From positions 7,270,545 to 7,334,544 of the forward strand of contig CM020620.1 in the NCBI GenBank assembly GCA_009829735.1: DNA of 64,000 nucleotides, read 5' to 3'. The stretch is from Pyropia yezoensis. Its lineage: Eukaryota > Rhodophyta > Bangiophyceae > Bangiales > Bangiaceae. The notes beneath the pieces are model-generated. The model was not told the DNA's origin. It made no database searches and saw only the letters and a list, made by a program, of their open reading frames with translations. Numbering within the stretch: position 1 is the first letter of the stretch; every line of letters begins with the position of its first letter. Positions 52,662 through 64,000 of the stretch are shown piece after piece. A program made the translations under genes and the position numbers.

Positions 52662-55600
52662 ACCAACATCGGCCGCACCCCGCCTATCCAGTGCGGGGCC
52701 GGCCGGGTCACTGCTTCACTGCACGGCCGCTCACCGTCACCACCACCGCTGCACCCACCGCAGCCGTCTCTGCTGCGACCGCCACGACTACCAACGCAGC
52801 CGCCTCGACACAAACGCGTAGCAGTACGTGCCAAGCTTCCTCACACCGCCCCCCTCCTCTCCCACCCAAGGCCACCGGGCGTCGTGCGCGCACGACGAAC
52901 ACCCCCGCGCGTAACTGTGGGCGCCGGTGGAGAGTGGTGGAGGGCTGCGGCTCACAACTCGCTTGCTCTCCGGCACCACCACAGCTGGGGGGGAGCACGG
53001 TAGGCAGGAGGAAAAGGACAAACGAACGGCGGTAATGGGGGGGGGAACGCCAGCGCATATGGGGACCGACGGAAAGAAATCCACCGGCACCCCCCCCCCC
53101 CCCCTCCGCCTTGGGGTCGGCAAAAACAAAACCGGGGCGCCCTGCCGCCTGACTGCCACAGCCACGGCACAGGCAGCACACGTGTGCGCGCAAAGGGGGC
53201 TGCCCAAAGACGACGGTCACGTCCCGCAGGGTCTGGCGTCGACACCACCAAGAGACGCCCCGCTGGCCACGTGACCGCCCCCACAACTGACCGAGCTGGC
53301 TGGCTGGTCGGCGCCGGCACAGCCGCAGCAGCTACAGGCGGTTGGATAGCGCAGGGAATCCAGTAGCGGAGGTATGGCAGGCCCCACACTACCACCACCA
53401 CCACACCGCCGCCCCCCCCTCCCCCTCCTGTGGGGCCACCCCCTGCCAGACGCGATCACCGTCCCGTGAGAATAGAGCGCGCGCACGTGGTGAGGGACAG
53501 GGAAGGGGAGCAGGAGGGGGGGGAGGCGGCAGGGTAGGCCGGACCAGCGGGTGGGCGGGGCCACGCGGCCGCCCAGGCCGCCACGCCCGGCTGCGACGGC
53601 ACGGACCGCGGCGAGGAGGGGGAGAGGAGGGAGGCGGAGGTGCGCCGAGGGGGAGGGGGGAGGAGGCAGGAGGGAGCAGGCGGGCAAAGAGGGAGCAGGG
53701 GGGGGGGGGGGTGGCAGCGGCAGTCTCAGCCATAACTGCAACCCCCCCCCCCAGCCCGCGCTAGCCGCCCAAATGAACGACCGTACGACCGACGCGCGCC
53801 GCCGTGGTGCCAGGGGGGCGGTCAGGGGGAGGGGGGGGGGGAGGCGGAACGGTGTGGAGAGCGGTCGCTCCTCCTCTCGGGGCCATCGACAGGCGAAAGA
53901 GAGGGGGGGGGGGGGTGGACGAGAAAGGGGAGGCGAGAGAGAAAGGGCGCGGGGGGGGGAGGTCGAGGGCCAGGCTTCCCCCAGTCGGGTGAGGGCACCG
54001 ACAAACCCGTCGCGGCACGCGCCCATCACGCGCTTGCCACGCACCAGTGGCCGCCCCCCCACCCCCCCCCACCCCGGGGGGCCCCCCGGGTCCAACCTCG
54101 CGGTTGGCTGTCGCCACCACCGCCGCCAATGCTGCGGTTGTTGCTACAGCAGCTGCTGCTGCTTCCGCCGCCGCCGCCGCGGCGCCCCCCCCCCCGAGGA
54201 CGAGTGAGCGAGAAGTGTGCTGACACGGGCGGCGGCGCCAAAATAAACTGCGCGCCGCTGCGCGCAAGGGCTCTGGCGGGTGGGCAGCTGCCGCAGCACA
54301 CCTCCTCCCCGACCCCCCTCTCGGTCACCCCCACAGACCACACAGATGCATGGAAAAACGCCCACCACCCCCCCGCGGCGGCCAACCCCCCCCCCCTCCG
54401 CCCCAGCAGCCCCCCCCCCCCGACTCGCGCGTGCGCTGGCCGGATCATCGATGATGATCATCATCCCAGGCGCTGATCATTCCAACGCCGCCACCGCTCT
54501 GCTGCCGCCCTCTGCCGGCCGGCCGCCAAAACAAACAACGTCATTTGCCACGGCAAGGCTACGGCAGCGGCACGCTGGCCCGCCCAATTCCACCGCAGGG
54601 GTCCCTCACGGGTGGGTAGAGGGGGGGGGGAGGTGGGGGCGGAGACAAAAAGTCGGGAGGCGGCGCCCGTCCCCCCCCCCCCCAACCCGCCGCCGGGACA
54701 CCGGCGGTCGCCGCTACGGAGGGGGGAAACAAAACGCCGCCGCCACGGCAGATCAGTCGGACGTGGAGTGGGGGGGAGGTGTGGCCCCTCGCCACGGTCG
54801 TGGCGGTGGTGGCGCCCCTGCAGCGGCAGTGGCGGCAGGGGCGGGGAGGCCGACGGCACGGCACAGGCAGCTCGGGTGGCGGCTCGGGTAGCGGCTCGGG
54901 TGGCGTCCGCCTTCGCCCATCGTCGGCGAAACGCCCACGCGCCGCTGCCTGGAGGGGACCTTGACAGACCGACGGACGAAGTGCAGTGGCCGAGGGGGTC
55001 GCAAGAAGAGGGGTTGGCAGCCAAACCGGCGCGGCAGGGCGTGGCGCACGGGCGTGTTGTGCGCATCCGCGCCTCTTTATTTTCGAATCCGGAGATTGAC
55101 ATTTGGGGGGCGTCCGGCGCGGGAGTCGCTCGCAGCGCCAACCCCCCCCCCCGGCCTCTTGAGTGCCGGCAAGCGGTTGGCGGCAGAAGCAGCAGCCGTC
55201 GGGCCTCTGCCAGGCTGGTCCTGCTAGCCGACGCCTCTGGCGGCCCGAGGCCGCCGCCGCCGCCGACGCAGTGTGCGTCGCGGCCGACGTGGCGGCGGGC
55301 GGGGTGGTGGCGCTTCTGTACCCGTGAAACGGCCCGCAGCTGAACGGGCATGCTGGGGGGGGGGGGCGTGGGGGGGGGGGGGGGGCGAGGACGGAGGAGG
55401 GGACGGTTCCTCCGTAATCGACGCCGTCGCTGCCGGCTGGCCGGCCGCCCCCTCCTCGTCGCTCATCAAAAGAGACAAACAAGCGCGCTGCCGCAGTTGC
55501 GTCCCGGCGGGGTGCGCCTCCCGCGTGACCGCCCCACCGGCAGGCGTGGCCGAAAGCACGGCCATCAAACTCGGCGTAGCCATTTACAAGAGGGGAGTGG

Positions 55601-57219
55601 CTATAGCCCGTGCTGGCCGAACGTTGACCAGTACGGCACCTGCCGTCTTCGACCTTGTCGTTGTGAGGGAAAAAGACACCATAAAAACGCCCTCGTTGTG
55701 AGCATCACAATCAATGCGTTTTTTTTCTTCTTGGTGTTGTTGCTCTCTCCGAGACGCACGAACGAGAAGGCGCTTACTGTGAAAGCGGCAATGTTGACCA
55801 GTTGTACGCCAATGACATGGAAGTACTCAGGCGCAGCACCAATCACACCTGGAGGAGAGAGCATTGCAAATACCCTTCTCGTCGTTGGGCGACTGCAGTC
55901 ATGAGGACGTCAGCCCCTGAATAAAGGCATACTTCTGGGATACATAAAGAAGACACGGAAGGCAAGAGGCACACACCTCCAGGCCACAGCTTTTTGTTCA
56001 CGAGGAGAGCACTCTGTTCTTCGTCGTCTGTGAGGAGCTGATGGTTGTACATACGTAGCACAGATACAGTCAATCCCCGATGATGTGCCACCCCTATGGC
56101 ATGAATTGCAGCTGCCGCGCCGTGCGCGGGCAGGTTTACTGTGTCAGATCGATTGTGTGGGTCGTAAAACGGGCTGCGCCGTCGTGCACCCAGGCCCCCG
56201 TCAGGCCGCTTCCAGCCAGGTCGTGGGCATTGATCATCCAGAAGCGCGACAGACAGTCGTCGCCCGCGAGTTTCTCAGAAGTCGATCGGGCCAGAAGTCA
56301 TCCGATTCTTTCCGTATGCTCGAAATCTTCGGCCAATAATCACATGCAAGCGCTGGCAGATGGTGAGAGTTTTCAGGAGACTGGCCCTTGTGCCGCCTCC
56401 TCGCCACACGCTGCTGCGATTCTCCCGAGCAGCGGGGCCCTCGCACACCTGCCAGCGGCGTAGACCTCAATATTTCATCCTTTTCAAGGACGATCGCCCG
56501 ACTGTCTCCCTCTCACCCCCAGCCACGACAACCTTTGCCTTGCTGCTGCACCGTCCGTCCACGCACCCTGCCCGCCAAACGATGACTCGTCCCGTTGCGT
56601 CTTTTGCTCTCCTTCTGCGCCGCCGGCTTTCCTCCCGTTTATCCCTCCCCGCCACCATGGTGGCCCTGTCCGGGAGTGCTCACCTCCATGTCTCTTGCGT
56701 TATAGCTCTTCTTCCCATCCTTTGTACTCGTGTGCGTTCCTAATCATGTGTTTGCTCCGGCTAAGATGCCGCTCTTTCTTTCCTACTTTCCCAACTCCCT
56801 GCGACCAGCGTGTGCTTTTAGCTCAGCCCAGTGTCCCCCCCCCCCCCCCCCCCTCGCGGTCTCCCTCATGATGTCTTTCTCCCCGTGTTTTCCCATCCTG
56901 TTTTTCCCTGTACTCTCCCTCCCCTGTGTCCTCTTTTTGTCTTTCCCTCCGGTCTGCCACCCCTGCCCCCCCCCCCTCTTTCTACACAGGGCTGGTGTGC
57001 ATCTTCAAGAGTCTGTACAAGCCCCCGTGTGCCACCGGTGGTGAGGCGTACGTGAGCAAGGGGCAAGGCAGGTGGGCGGGGCTGTTGCGGATGCCCTCAT
57101 TTTGGTGGGAGGCTGCGTTTGTGGGAGATTGGGCCGAAATTCGGTACCAATACTTTGAAGATTCGGGTCAAGTGGACCTGACCGGAAGTCGAAATTCACC
57201 CGACCCACGATGGTGAAAC
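52662..57219. other. 4.6 kb of mostly low-complexity DNA, possible exon pair near the right end
   Basis: No known family appears. A minus-strand frame from ATG 55583 (MATPSLMAVLSATPAGG..) and several Pro-rich frames are open but uninformative. Near the right end a strong ATG context (gccaccATGG, 56656) and a textbook acceptor (long pyrimidine tract, then CTACACAG at 56982-56989) suggest a small host gene whose second exon starts at 56990, shortly before element 2. Confidence 0.4.
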
Positions 57220-57658
57220 TTCTGACTTCTGGACGGAAATTCGACTAGGACTTCCGACATACTAGAGCAGGGTAATGCTGCTGGTATTTGTTTCTTGGGA
57301 TTTTTGCACGGGAGCCAGACGGATTTCTACGCTTTGAGTTCTTTGCATGTGGAGTGATATGATTGGTTTGTTTGAGGGTTCATTTTCTGAGTGTTTTGAG
57401 GGGTTGCGTGAGCGTGTGAGGAGGGTTGATAAGGAGGGACAGCAAGGCGGGGAGGGCCCACCTTGGCTGGCCAAGCAAGAAAACACCGTCTGGCTCCGAC
57501 ACATCTTGTTCGTGCCTTGGTGAGTGGACCCGCTCACCACACGCAAGTTCCGTGTTCGGCTGTGTGGAGGTGCTTGCTTCCGGTGTCCCAAGTTGGGATA
57601 TCGGCAATACTCCTCTTCCTTCCCTGACTCGGGGTTGGTGCTTGGGAGTACTGCTACA
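57220..57658 (+). repeat. 5' LTR of element 2, left boundary approximate
   Basis: The right end CTGCTACA lies two bases before the primer site, as in element 1. Inner parts resemble the element 1 LTR read on its own strand: TTTGAGGGTT near 57371, GATAAGGAGGGACAG near 57428, and a block ending in GCTTCCGG near 57587. An LTR starting TGTAGC would be expected but I did not find one, so the left end is uncertain or mutated. Confidence 0.7.
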
Positions 57659-57660
57659 GT

Positions 57661-57678
57661 TGGTGGATCAGCGGGGGA
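57661..57678 (+). promoter_or_regulatory. primer-binding site of element 2
   Basis: TGGTGGATCAGCGGGGGA, two bases after the LTR, matches 16 of 18 positions of the element 1 site. Confidence 0.8.
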
Positions 57679-57975
57679 GAGGATATCGACTTTGGTACCT
57701 CCCTTGACCGGAGACGGGACCAAGTTGGCCCCTCTCCCCCTTCGGCACCGAGACTTCCGGTGACACGATCGACTCGCCTACGTTCCGAGCGTTCGCTGGG
57801 CGACGAGGTTGGCCACCGTGAGTCTTGGTGGGAGACCCGGAGTTTCGGGAAACCTCACCGCCTTCCTTGAGGCAGGTGGAGGGGTGGAACGTGCTCTAGG
57901 AACTCCCTAGCTGACGATCCCCGACTCTGGACACCGTTTGGTCGTTTTGGTTGACTCCACGTGACTCTTGTGGAG

Positions 57976-59739
57976 ATGGCTGGTGAGGGAGACCCCCCCA
58001 TTGCGCCGAGTGTACCTGGGGAGGGGGAGCGTAGTCCTCCCCCGACGGGCGGAGTACCACCCAGGCCGGGCAGTGCGGATGTGGTGGGTCCAGAGGTTGG
58101 ACCCCGACGGCGATCGGCCAGGTTCCTTCCCAGGCCGTCACCGGAAGAGACGGGCGGAGTTCGCCCTTCTCCGGTGGGAGCGCCGAGCCAGCGTCAGGCT
58201 CCGGCAACCTCTTCGGGGAGTGACGACACTCACTTCGGCATGGGACCGCCGACCGGCAGAGGTGACGGGACAGGGAGTTCTGTACCCCGGGTTGGTGGGT
58301 CCGCGCCACGACTGGTGCCGGAAGGACCGGGTGGGAGCTCGAGTCAAGCTCCACCTGGATCATCCGGTATCGTGGATAACTCGGTGATGACTGCCATCGC
58401 ACAAGTCGTGCGAGAGGAGGTGGGGAAGGCGTTGAAGGGGAGCACCCCTCCGCCTGAGCAGGCCTCGAGGCGTCAGAAGCGACGGGAGATTCGACGTACT
58501 CTCCGTCGTGAGGTGGACTCGGAGTCTGAGTCCTCTGCAAGTGGCAAGTCGGGTGAAGAAGATCTTACTCGACATGGTCGTGTGACTCACACGGACCGTC
58601 TTGGGACTAGAGTCGTCCCAGGAAAGATCGTGGTGAATAATCCATTGTTCAAGGATGTCTTCGACTGTGAGACATATGGGTTGGTCAACAAGTCGTTGAC
58701 CTACTCAAATAGCCAGGCCCGTACCCTGGGCCGGCGCAAGAAACACGTTGCGCAATCCTTCGGGGTCCGTTCAGAATGGGACGGGACTCCACCCCTGAAG
58801 GTCTTCCAGTTTTTGCGGAAGTTCGCAAAAGCCTGCGATGACAATGATGTCTCTGAAGCTGAAGCGTTTTTCATGCTTCAGGACTTCACCAAGGAGCCAC
58901 TCCGCTCCGAGGTGATGAACGTCATGCCAAGTCGGCATGGTGGGAATCCGGGTGAGGTGACCTCCTACCTGGAGTTGGTTAATTGGATCCTTCGTCTTCA
59001 CGCAGACGAGGCTTCCTTGGCTGTGCAGGTTGAAGAGTTCAACCGCGCCACCCAGAGTAAGGGTGAAGAGGAACGGGAGTTCGCTGAACGACTCCGTCAG
59101 CTGAACGTCCTCTGTGGATTCCTATATCCCCAAGGAGTCATTAAGGGACGCTTTGTGGAGGGTGTCCACCGAGCAGCTCGAGCGACTGTGCGAGAGCGTA
59201 ATACTCCGACCATGACTCTGGCGGAGTTGGCACGCATCGCCCAGACTAAGGGTGATGAGTACCGCTGGCTCGTGTCTGAGCAGCGGAAGGAACGAGAGAA
59301 AGAAGTTAAGGGAATGGAAGCAAGTCGCTTCCGCAGAACTGCAAGGATGCCTTCCTACACGCGGACGTACCCTGCAGTACCTTCGTCCTCAACTCGAGAG
59401 ACGGAAGGTATGGTGGCCGCCATCCCTGATAAGTCACAGGGAAAAGCGGGGCCATCGGCGTCGATGAGTGATCGGCCGTGTTGGCAGTGTTCCAAGTCGG
59501 GACACTGGGCAGCCCAATGCCCCACTCTGGACGTTCGTTTGAGAGCCCTGTTGGCTCGTATTGGGAAGCTCGGTATTCCGAGGACTGATTCGGATACCCG
59601 GCCACACACCACACGTGTGACGGCCATGACTCAACCTAAGTCAGAGGATGAGTCCACGCTTGAGAAGGGGGAAACCTCTTCCCCTAGCTCAAGTGGCAAG
59701 GATACTCCATCATCCGAGTCGGATGAGGGAAACGCCTAG
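57976..59739 (+). CDS. gag: element 2 Gag with CCHC zinc knuckle
   Basis: This 587-aa Gag starts at ATG 57976 (MAGEGDPP, matching element 1). A GTG five codons earlier is not a credible start in a nuclear genome. The N-terminal ~200 residues are Pro/Ser/Gly-rich. The retrotransposon-gag domain follows (VFDCETYGLVNKSLTYSNSQ; LKVFQFLRKFAKACDDNDVS; SYLELVNWILRLHADEA). Near the C-terminus one intact zinc knuckle, CWQCSKSGHWAAQC, should bind genomic RNA. The tail is Ser/Glu-rich. It ends at TAG 59739, 38 bases before pol, which is in another frame. Confidence 0.93.
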   Translation: MAGEGDPPIAPSVPGEGERSPPPTGGVPPRPGSADVVGPEVGPRRRSARFLPRPSPEETGGVRPSPVGAPSQRQAPATSSGSDDTHFGMGPPTGRGDGTGSSVPRVGGSAPRLVPEGPGGSSSQAPPGSSGIVDNSVMTAIAQVVREEVGKALKGSTPPPEQASRRQKRREIRRTLRREVDSESESSASGKSGEEDLTRHGRVTHTDRLGTRVVPGKIVVNNPLFKDVFDCETYGLVNKSLTYSNSQARTLGRRKKHVAQSFGVRSEWDGTPPLKVFQFLRKFAKACDDNDVSEAEAFFMLQDFTKEPLRSEVMNVMPSRHGGNPGEVTSYLELVNWILRLHADEASLAVQVEEFNRATQSKGEEEREFAERLRQLNVLCGFLYPQGVIKGRFVEGVHRAARATVRERNTPTMTLAELARIAQTKGDEYRWLVSEQRKEREKEVKGMEASRFRRTARMPSYTRTYPAVPSSSTRETEGMVAAIPDKSQGKAGPSASMSDRPCWQCSKSGHWAAQCPTLDVRLRALLARIGKLGIPRTDSDTRPHTTRVTAMTQPKSEDESTLEKGETSSPSSSGKDTPSSESDEGNA

Positions 59740-59777
59740 CCGCTGGGACTAAGACTGACCCAAAGGCTCCAGCGGTA

Positions 59778-62700
59778 ATGAAGCGGGTTGCTTCACGCTC
59801 ACCGACCCATGGGAGAGTGAAGGTCCTGACTCGACCTCGAGGGGTGAGACCTAGGGACAAGGCCCCTCCTCAGAAGCACGACCCGAGTCGGATTGTGTCA
59901 GTGTTGGTAGGGAGTAACTACCAGGTCGCAGCTCGACTCTGGCTGCAGGATGGATATGAGTTTACCTCTCGTGTCATAGTCGACACAGGCTCTGCTGCCT
60001 CTCTCATTAGGCAAGACTTATTGCCAGAGGGGACAGATGTGAGCCCCGCCGGCTCACCCGAGTGGCGTATGTTTGATGTCAATGGGGGACTCCTCCCCAT
60101 TGTTGGGTCTATTGCATTGACTGTTTGCATTGGGTTCTACCAGACGCAGGTGAACTTTGGAGTAGTCTCCAATATGTCAGTCCCCGTACTCCTGGGAACT
60201 GACTATCTGGACCTCCATGTCCCGGCCGTCTGTGGACCGGAAGGGATAATCCGAATGCGTAATGGAGAGACTGTCCCCATATTGCGTAAAGGGAGGACTG
60301 TTTCCCCTACGACTCATCAACCTAGGGAAAACTCTCCCAAGGGTGGAGGCTCTACGACCCATGTACGAGTATGTAAGGGTACGGTAGTCCCGCCCCGATC
60401 AAGGACCTTTGTGCGAGTACGCACACGGTTTCGAGGGAATGGACTTGTTTCCCCCGTGGACCGAGTCTATTATACTCACCAAGTGCAAGTTGCTTGGGGC
60501 CCCATGACTTGTGGGGATGACCAAACCTGGTGGGTGGAGGTCCTCAACACGTCGGAGGAACCTCGACGACTCCCCGGAGGCATGAAGATTGCGTCGATCT
60601 CTACCTTTGAGGGGAATGTCGTTGCTGTGACTCAACAGCAATGGGAGGATATTGGAATGGCAGGCTCTGCCGACCAATCGAGTTCATCGACGGCTAAGTC
60701 GCCGACGGTACATCGGGAGAACATCCCGGAGTGTTTACATGGACGACTGGATGAGTTAATCCAGAAGCATCACAAGTTGTGGAATGGTGACCTTGGGCTC
60801 ATCAAGGCCACCGAACACAGAATCGCGTTGAAGCCAGGGGCTAGGCCAGTTCGCCTGAGTCCCTACCGTATGGGACCAGACTCACGGGAACTCACCCGAG
60901 AGCAGGTCCAACGGATGCAAGACATGGGTGTCATTGAGCCTTGCTCAAGTGAGTGGGCCAGTCCCATAGTCTTGGTGCCCAAGTCAGACGGCACGATGCG
61001 GTTCTGCATCGATTATCGTAAGCTAAACGAGCGGACGGTAAGGGATAGTTACCCCTTACCCCGTATGGACGATTGCCTTGACTCACTCGGTGAGGCACAG
61101 TACTTTTCCACGTTGGACTGCAACGCGGGGTACTGGCAGATACCCATCCGCAAGGAGGACAGACACTTGACCACCTTCACGTGTCACTGTGGAGTTTATC
61201 AGTGTACACGGCTCCCTTTTGGGCTTTGCAATGCACCTGCGACTTTCCAGCGTGCTATTGACTTGATACTTGCCGGAGTCAAGTGGCAGATCGCCCTGGT
61301 GTATCTGGACGATATCATTGTGTTCTCCGGGACTGCCGAAGAACACTTGTCCCACTTGGACAGAGTGTTTACCCTGTTGGGTGAAGCAGGAGTAACACTC
61401 AAACCTACGAAGTGTCACCTCTTTAGTAATGAGGTGGAGTACCTCGGCCATATAGTCCGGCCAGGTCGCATTCTGGTCAATGAGAAGAACCTCATGGCCA
61501 TCCGTCGGGCGAAGTTCCCCCAGACGCAGACACAACTCAGGAGCTTCCTGGGTATGTGTAACGTATACAGACGCTTTGTGGCGAACTATGCCAAAGTGTC
61601 TGCACCGTTGAACCACTTGGTAAGTTCCAAGATGCCCAAGCGCTTGGATGCTCCCAAACCCCCGGAGCAAGAAGCGTTTGATAGGTTGCGAGAGCTCCTC
61701 TGCAACCCACCGGTGTTAGCGATCCCGAGACCGGGGGCTCACTACATCGTTGATGTGGACGCAAGTTACGACCAACTCGGTTGTTGCTTACTCCAACAAC
61801 AGCCTTCGGGGGAGTATTTACCCGTTGGCTATTTCAGTAAGGGACTCTCACCCGCCCAGAAGAACTATTCTGTGACGGAGGTAGAGGGTCTTGGCGTGGT
61901 ATGGGCAGTCTCCATGCTACGGCCATACATCGAAGGAAGGAAGTTCCTCATTCGATGTGACCACAAGGCTTTGAAGTGGATACTCACCACTACAGCCTGT
62001 ACGAATAACCGACTCAATCGATGGCGACTCTGCCTCGCTGAGTTCGATTATGATGTTGAATATCGGCCAGGCCCGAAGCATGCGGTTGCGGACGCGTTGT
62101 CTCGCATACCGACGGATGGGAAAGACACTTCCCCTATCCCTGAGGAACTCCCTCATGTGGCAGTGACCACTCGCTCCGGAACTGTCCTCGACCCGAGGAT
62201 GCCTGGCATGGCCAAATTATTACCCGTGTCTTTGGATGAGTTTGTCCAGGCACAGGAGAGCGACAAACTTTGTCGACGACTCAGGAAGGAGCTCGACCAG
62301 GCTCAACCGACTCGGTTCTTCCTGAATGACAACGGCATACTCTGCCGTAAGGGATATACCCAGGGGGACAAGCAAGTCGTCGTCCCCAAGGAGTTACGCA
62401 AGAGTATCCTCCAACGGGAGCACTCCTCACCGTTGGGTGGACACCCAGGGTCTACGAGGATGTATCAGACCCTACGTAAGAAGTACTATTGGCCATCACT
62501 CGTGGCTGATGTGTACGGATATGTAGCCGCATGCGCGACTTGCGCAAAGAATAGACTCATGGAGTCCCGGCAGACTTCTTCCATGAGACTCTTTCCTGCA
62601 ACAGAGCCGTTTGCAGCGATAGCAGTGGACTTACTCGGTCCACTACCACGAACACCTGAAGGATATGAGTACCTTCTGGTGATGTGTGATCGCTTCACTA

Positions 62701-63808
62701 AGCTCACACGGGTATCCCCACTCAAGGATATCACAGCCGTGGACGTTCTGAGTGAGTTACTCGACGTCTGGGTTGCCAGTTATGGCATCCCCGACTCTAT
62801 CCTTTCGGATAACGGACCACAGTTTGCGTCCGTCCTGTATCAGGGAGTCATGAAGATGTTGGGGGTGCAGACGAACTTCGCCACCCCTTACCATCCCCAG
62901 ACTAATGGGCAGGTGGAACGATTCAACAGGACTCTAGTGCGCCAGTTGCGTCACTATGTCCATGACCATGTAGTCACATGGGCTCGTTATGCGTCACTAC
63001 TCGTGACAGCATACAACTCCCAGGTACACAGTAGTACGGGAGAGGCACCGTTTGCCTTCGTCTGCCCCCGACGACTTCCGTCAGTAGCTGTGGAGCGTCT
63101 CACCCAGACTGAGGGTGAGACTTCGACTCAAACACCGAGTCAGGCGAAAGCCTCCCTACTCCAGAGACTGGAGGAGATGATACCCCTTGTCCGGGCTACT
63201 ATGGAGAAGGCCCAAGCCCGTTACAAGAGGTACTTCGATGTCCGAGTCAGACATCGTCGCGATCCGCTCCGAGTTGGAGATTGGATTATGTTAACTCCCA
63301 CGACAATAAGGGAGGGAAATTGGTCTTCAAGACTCTGGGACCATATCACATCCTTAAAACGGATGGACGTCGGTTAACCATCGAGAGTGATGATGGTATC
63401 CGGACAATAAATGGGAATCACGCGACTCGCGCACCCGAACCCCCAGAGGGAGATCCCGCTTGGGAAAGGGCTTTGCAAGCATGGAAAGTCCCATCCTTGC
63501 CGACCTCTTCCAATAAGCCATTGGAGGCGGTGTTCGACAAGTTTGTCGGGCACGGATATGATGAGTCGGGGCGACTCATGCTCCGAGTCAGGTGGTTCGG
63601 GTATGGACCAACTTCCGACACATGGGAGTTTGTAGAGGACCTACCAGTAGAGAAGGTCCGTAGATACTGCCAGACTGTGGGCATATCTATACGCCGACGT
63701 AGCACTCGTACGTCGGGGGATGAAGTCCCTGCTCCAAGTCAGAGCAGAGCGGCAAGCCCAACCATGAGTACAAACACATACCATGGTTCTTCAAAGATTC
63801 TCTACTAA
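59778..63808 (+). pseudogene. pol: element 2 Pol, frame-broken before the chromodomain
   Basis: ATG 59778 opens 1,199 codons: protease (VDTGSAAS, near 59980), reverse transcriptase (YLDD near 61300-61315), RNase H (DASYDQLG, TEVEG, CDHKAL), integrase with an intact HHCC finger (REHSSPLGGHPG...CATC, 62417-62550) and catalytic D, D, E (VDLLGP; SDNGPQF; GQVERFN). Near 63,290, directly after the GDW motif of the integrase C-terminal region, a net one-base shift puts the rest in another frame, and translation would end at 63377. The shifted frame carries the remaining integrase tail and a recognisable chromodomain (LRVRWFGY..SDTWEFVEDL) to 63808. The chromodomain is thought to steer integration to chromatin marks, so this copy would lose targeting. 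Confidence 0.9.
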
Positions 63809-64000
63809 CAAAGCCGACTATGGCACAATACAAAACGAGAAGAATACCCACCACTCTTCTCACCAAGGAAAGAACAAGTCGTTCGACCGCTGACTCTAGC
63901 GTTCCATATGGCCACCCCACCACTATAGGGACCGGCCGACCACGAACCCCCAGGGTCGTAGGCCGGTAGCGGAGGGGCGTAACCCACTCGGGAGGGCCCC
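63809..64000. other. element 2 sequence after pol, antisense frame open
   Basis: On the minus strand a frame is open from the window edge to TAG at 63805-63807, overlapping the pol stop (63806-63808). This mirrors the layout of element 1, but 60-odd codons are too few to show homology. Confidence 0.4.

Larger units (their letters stand above)
57220..64000 (+). mobile_element. element 2: Ty3/gypsy chromodomain retrotransposon, 3' end outside window
   Basis: Order: 5' LTR (ends 57658), primer site, gag (57976-59739), pol (59778-63808). Proteins, LTR inner half, primer site and tail motifs match element 1 at clear but moderate similarity, so the two are sister families. The left LTR end is not resolved and is put at ~57,220 from the element 1 layout. 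The 3' LTR and target duplication would lie beyond 64000. Gag is intact; pol has a net one-base frame break near 63,290. Confidence 0.9.

Noticed and set aside
57961..57975. Gag of element 2 starting at 57961
   Set aside because: That codon is GTG; the ATG at 57976 matches the start of element 1 Gag.

Overview
The window looks like nuclear DNA of a red alga, most likely a GC-rich bangiophyte of the Porphyra/Pyropia type. The evidence is a nuclear phycobilisome linker gene with a plastid transit peptide split by a GT-AG intron, a FIS1 gene with GT-AG introns, plant/protist P/U-type cyclins, and extreme GC richness with long poly-C and poly-G runs. The species is inferred; no sequence here names it.

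Left part (1-11.4 kb): a Ty3/gypsy chromodomain retrotransposon (element 1, 1060-10362, minus strand) with 469-bp LTRs, a 5-bp target duplication, primer site and polypurine tract has inserted 23 bp upstream of the start codon of a Tc1/mariner-type transposase gene. Element 1 carries an extra 662-codon ORF on the opposite strand that converges on the pol stop codon. Its gag is interrupted by a stop, and several zinc-ligand residues are lost.

Middle part (11.4-53 kb), host genes separated by low-complexity DNA: a tandem repeat of three ~347-bp units; a possible Cys/His-rich two-exon gene; a broken DnaG-type plastid primase gene that lacks everything between half of its zinc finger and the middle of its Toprim domain; a small acidic ORF; FIS1 (mitochondrial/peroxisomal fission; four exons); a P/U-type cyclin; a possible small membrane protein; about 5.8 kb of poly-C/poly-G-rich DNA; a STAR-family KH RNA-binding protein; a phycobilisome rod linker; a 2,511-codon THADA/Trm732-like gene; a CDF zinc transporter; and a second P/U-type cyclin.

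Right part (57.2-64 kb): a second, related Ty3/gypsy chromodomain element (element 2, plus strand) has an intact gag with a zinc knuckle and a pol broken by a frameshift just before the chromodomain. It runs off the window before its 3' LTR.

The strongest unexpected signal is that each retroelement is filled, in coding and non-coding parts and on both strands, with its own family of short odd-length palindromes: CAA-S-TTG in element 1 and GA-S-TC in element 2 (S = C or G). Hand counts put each core at about 3-4 times chance in its own element. Together with the antisense ORF, this suggests an element-encoded or host system that recognises each family by a dispersed private motif. That is inference and can be tested.
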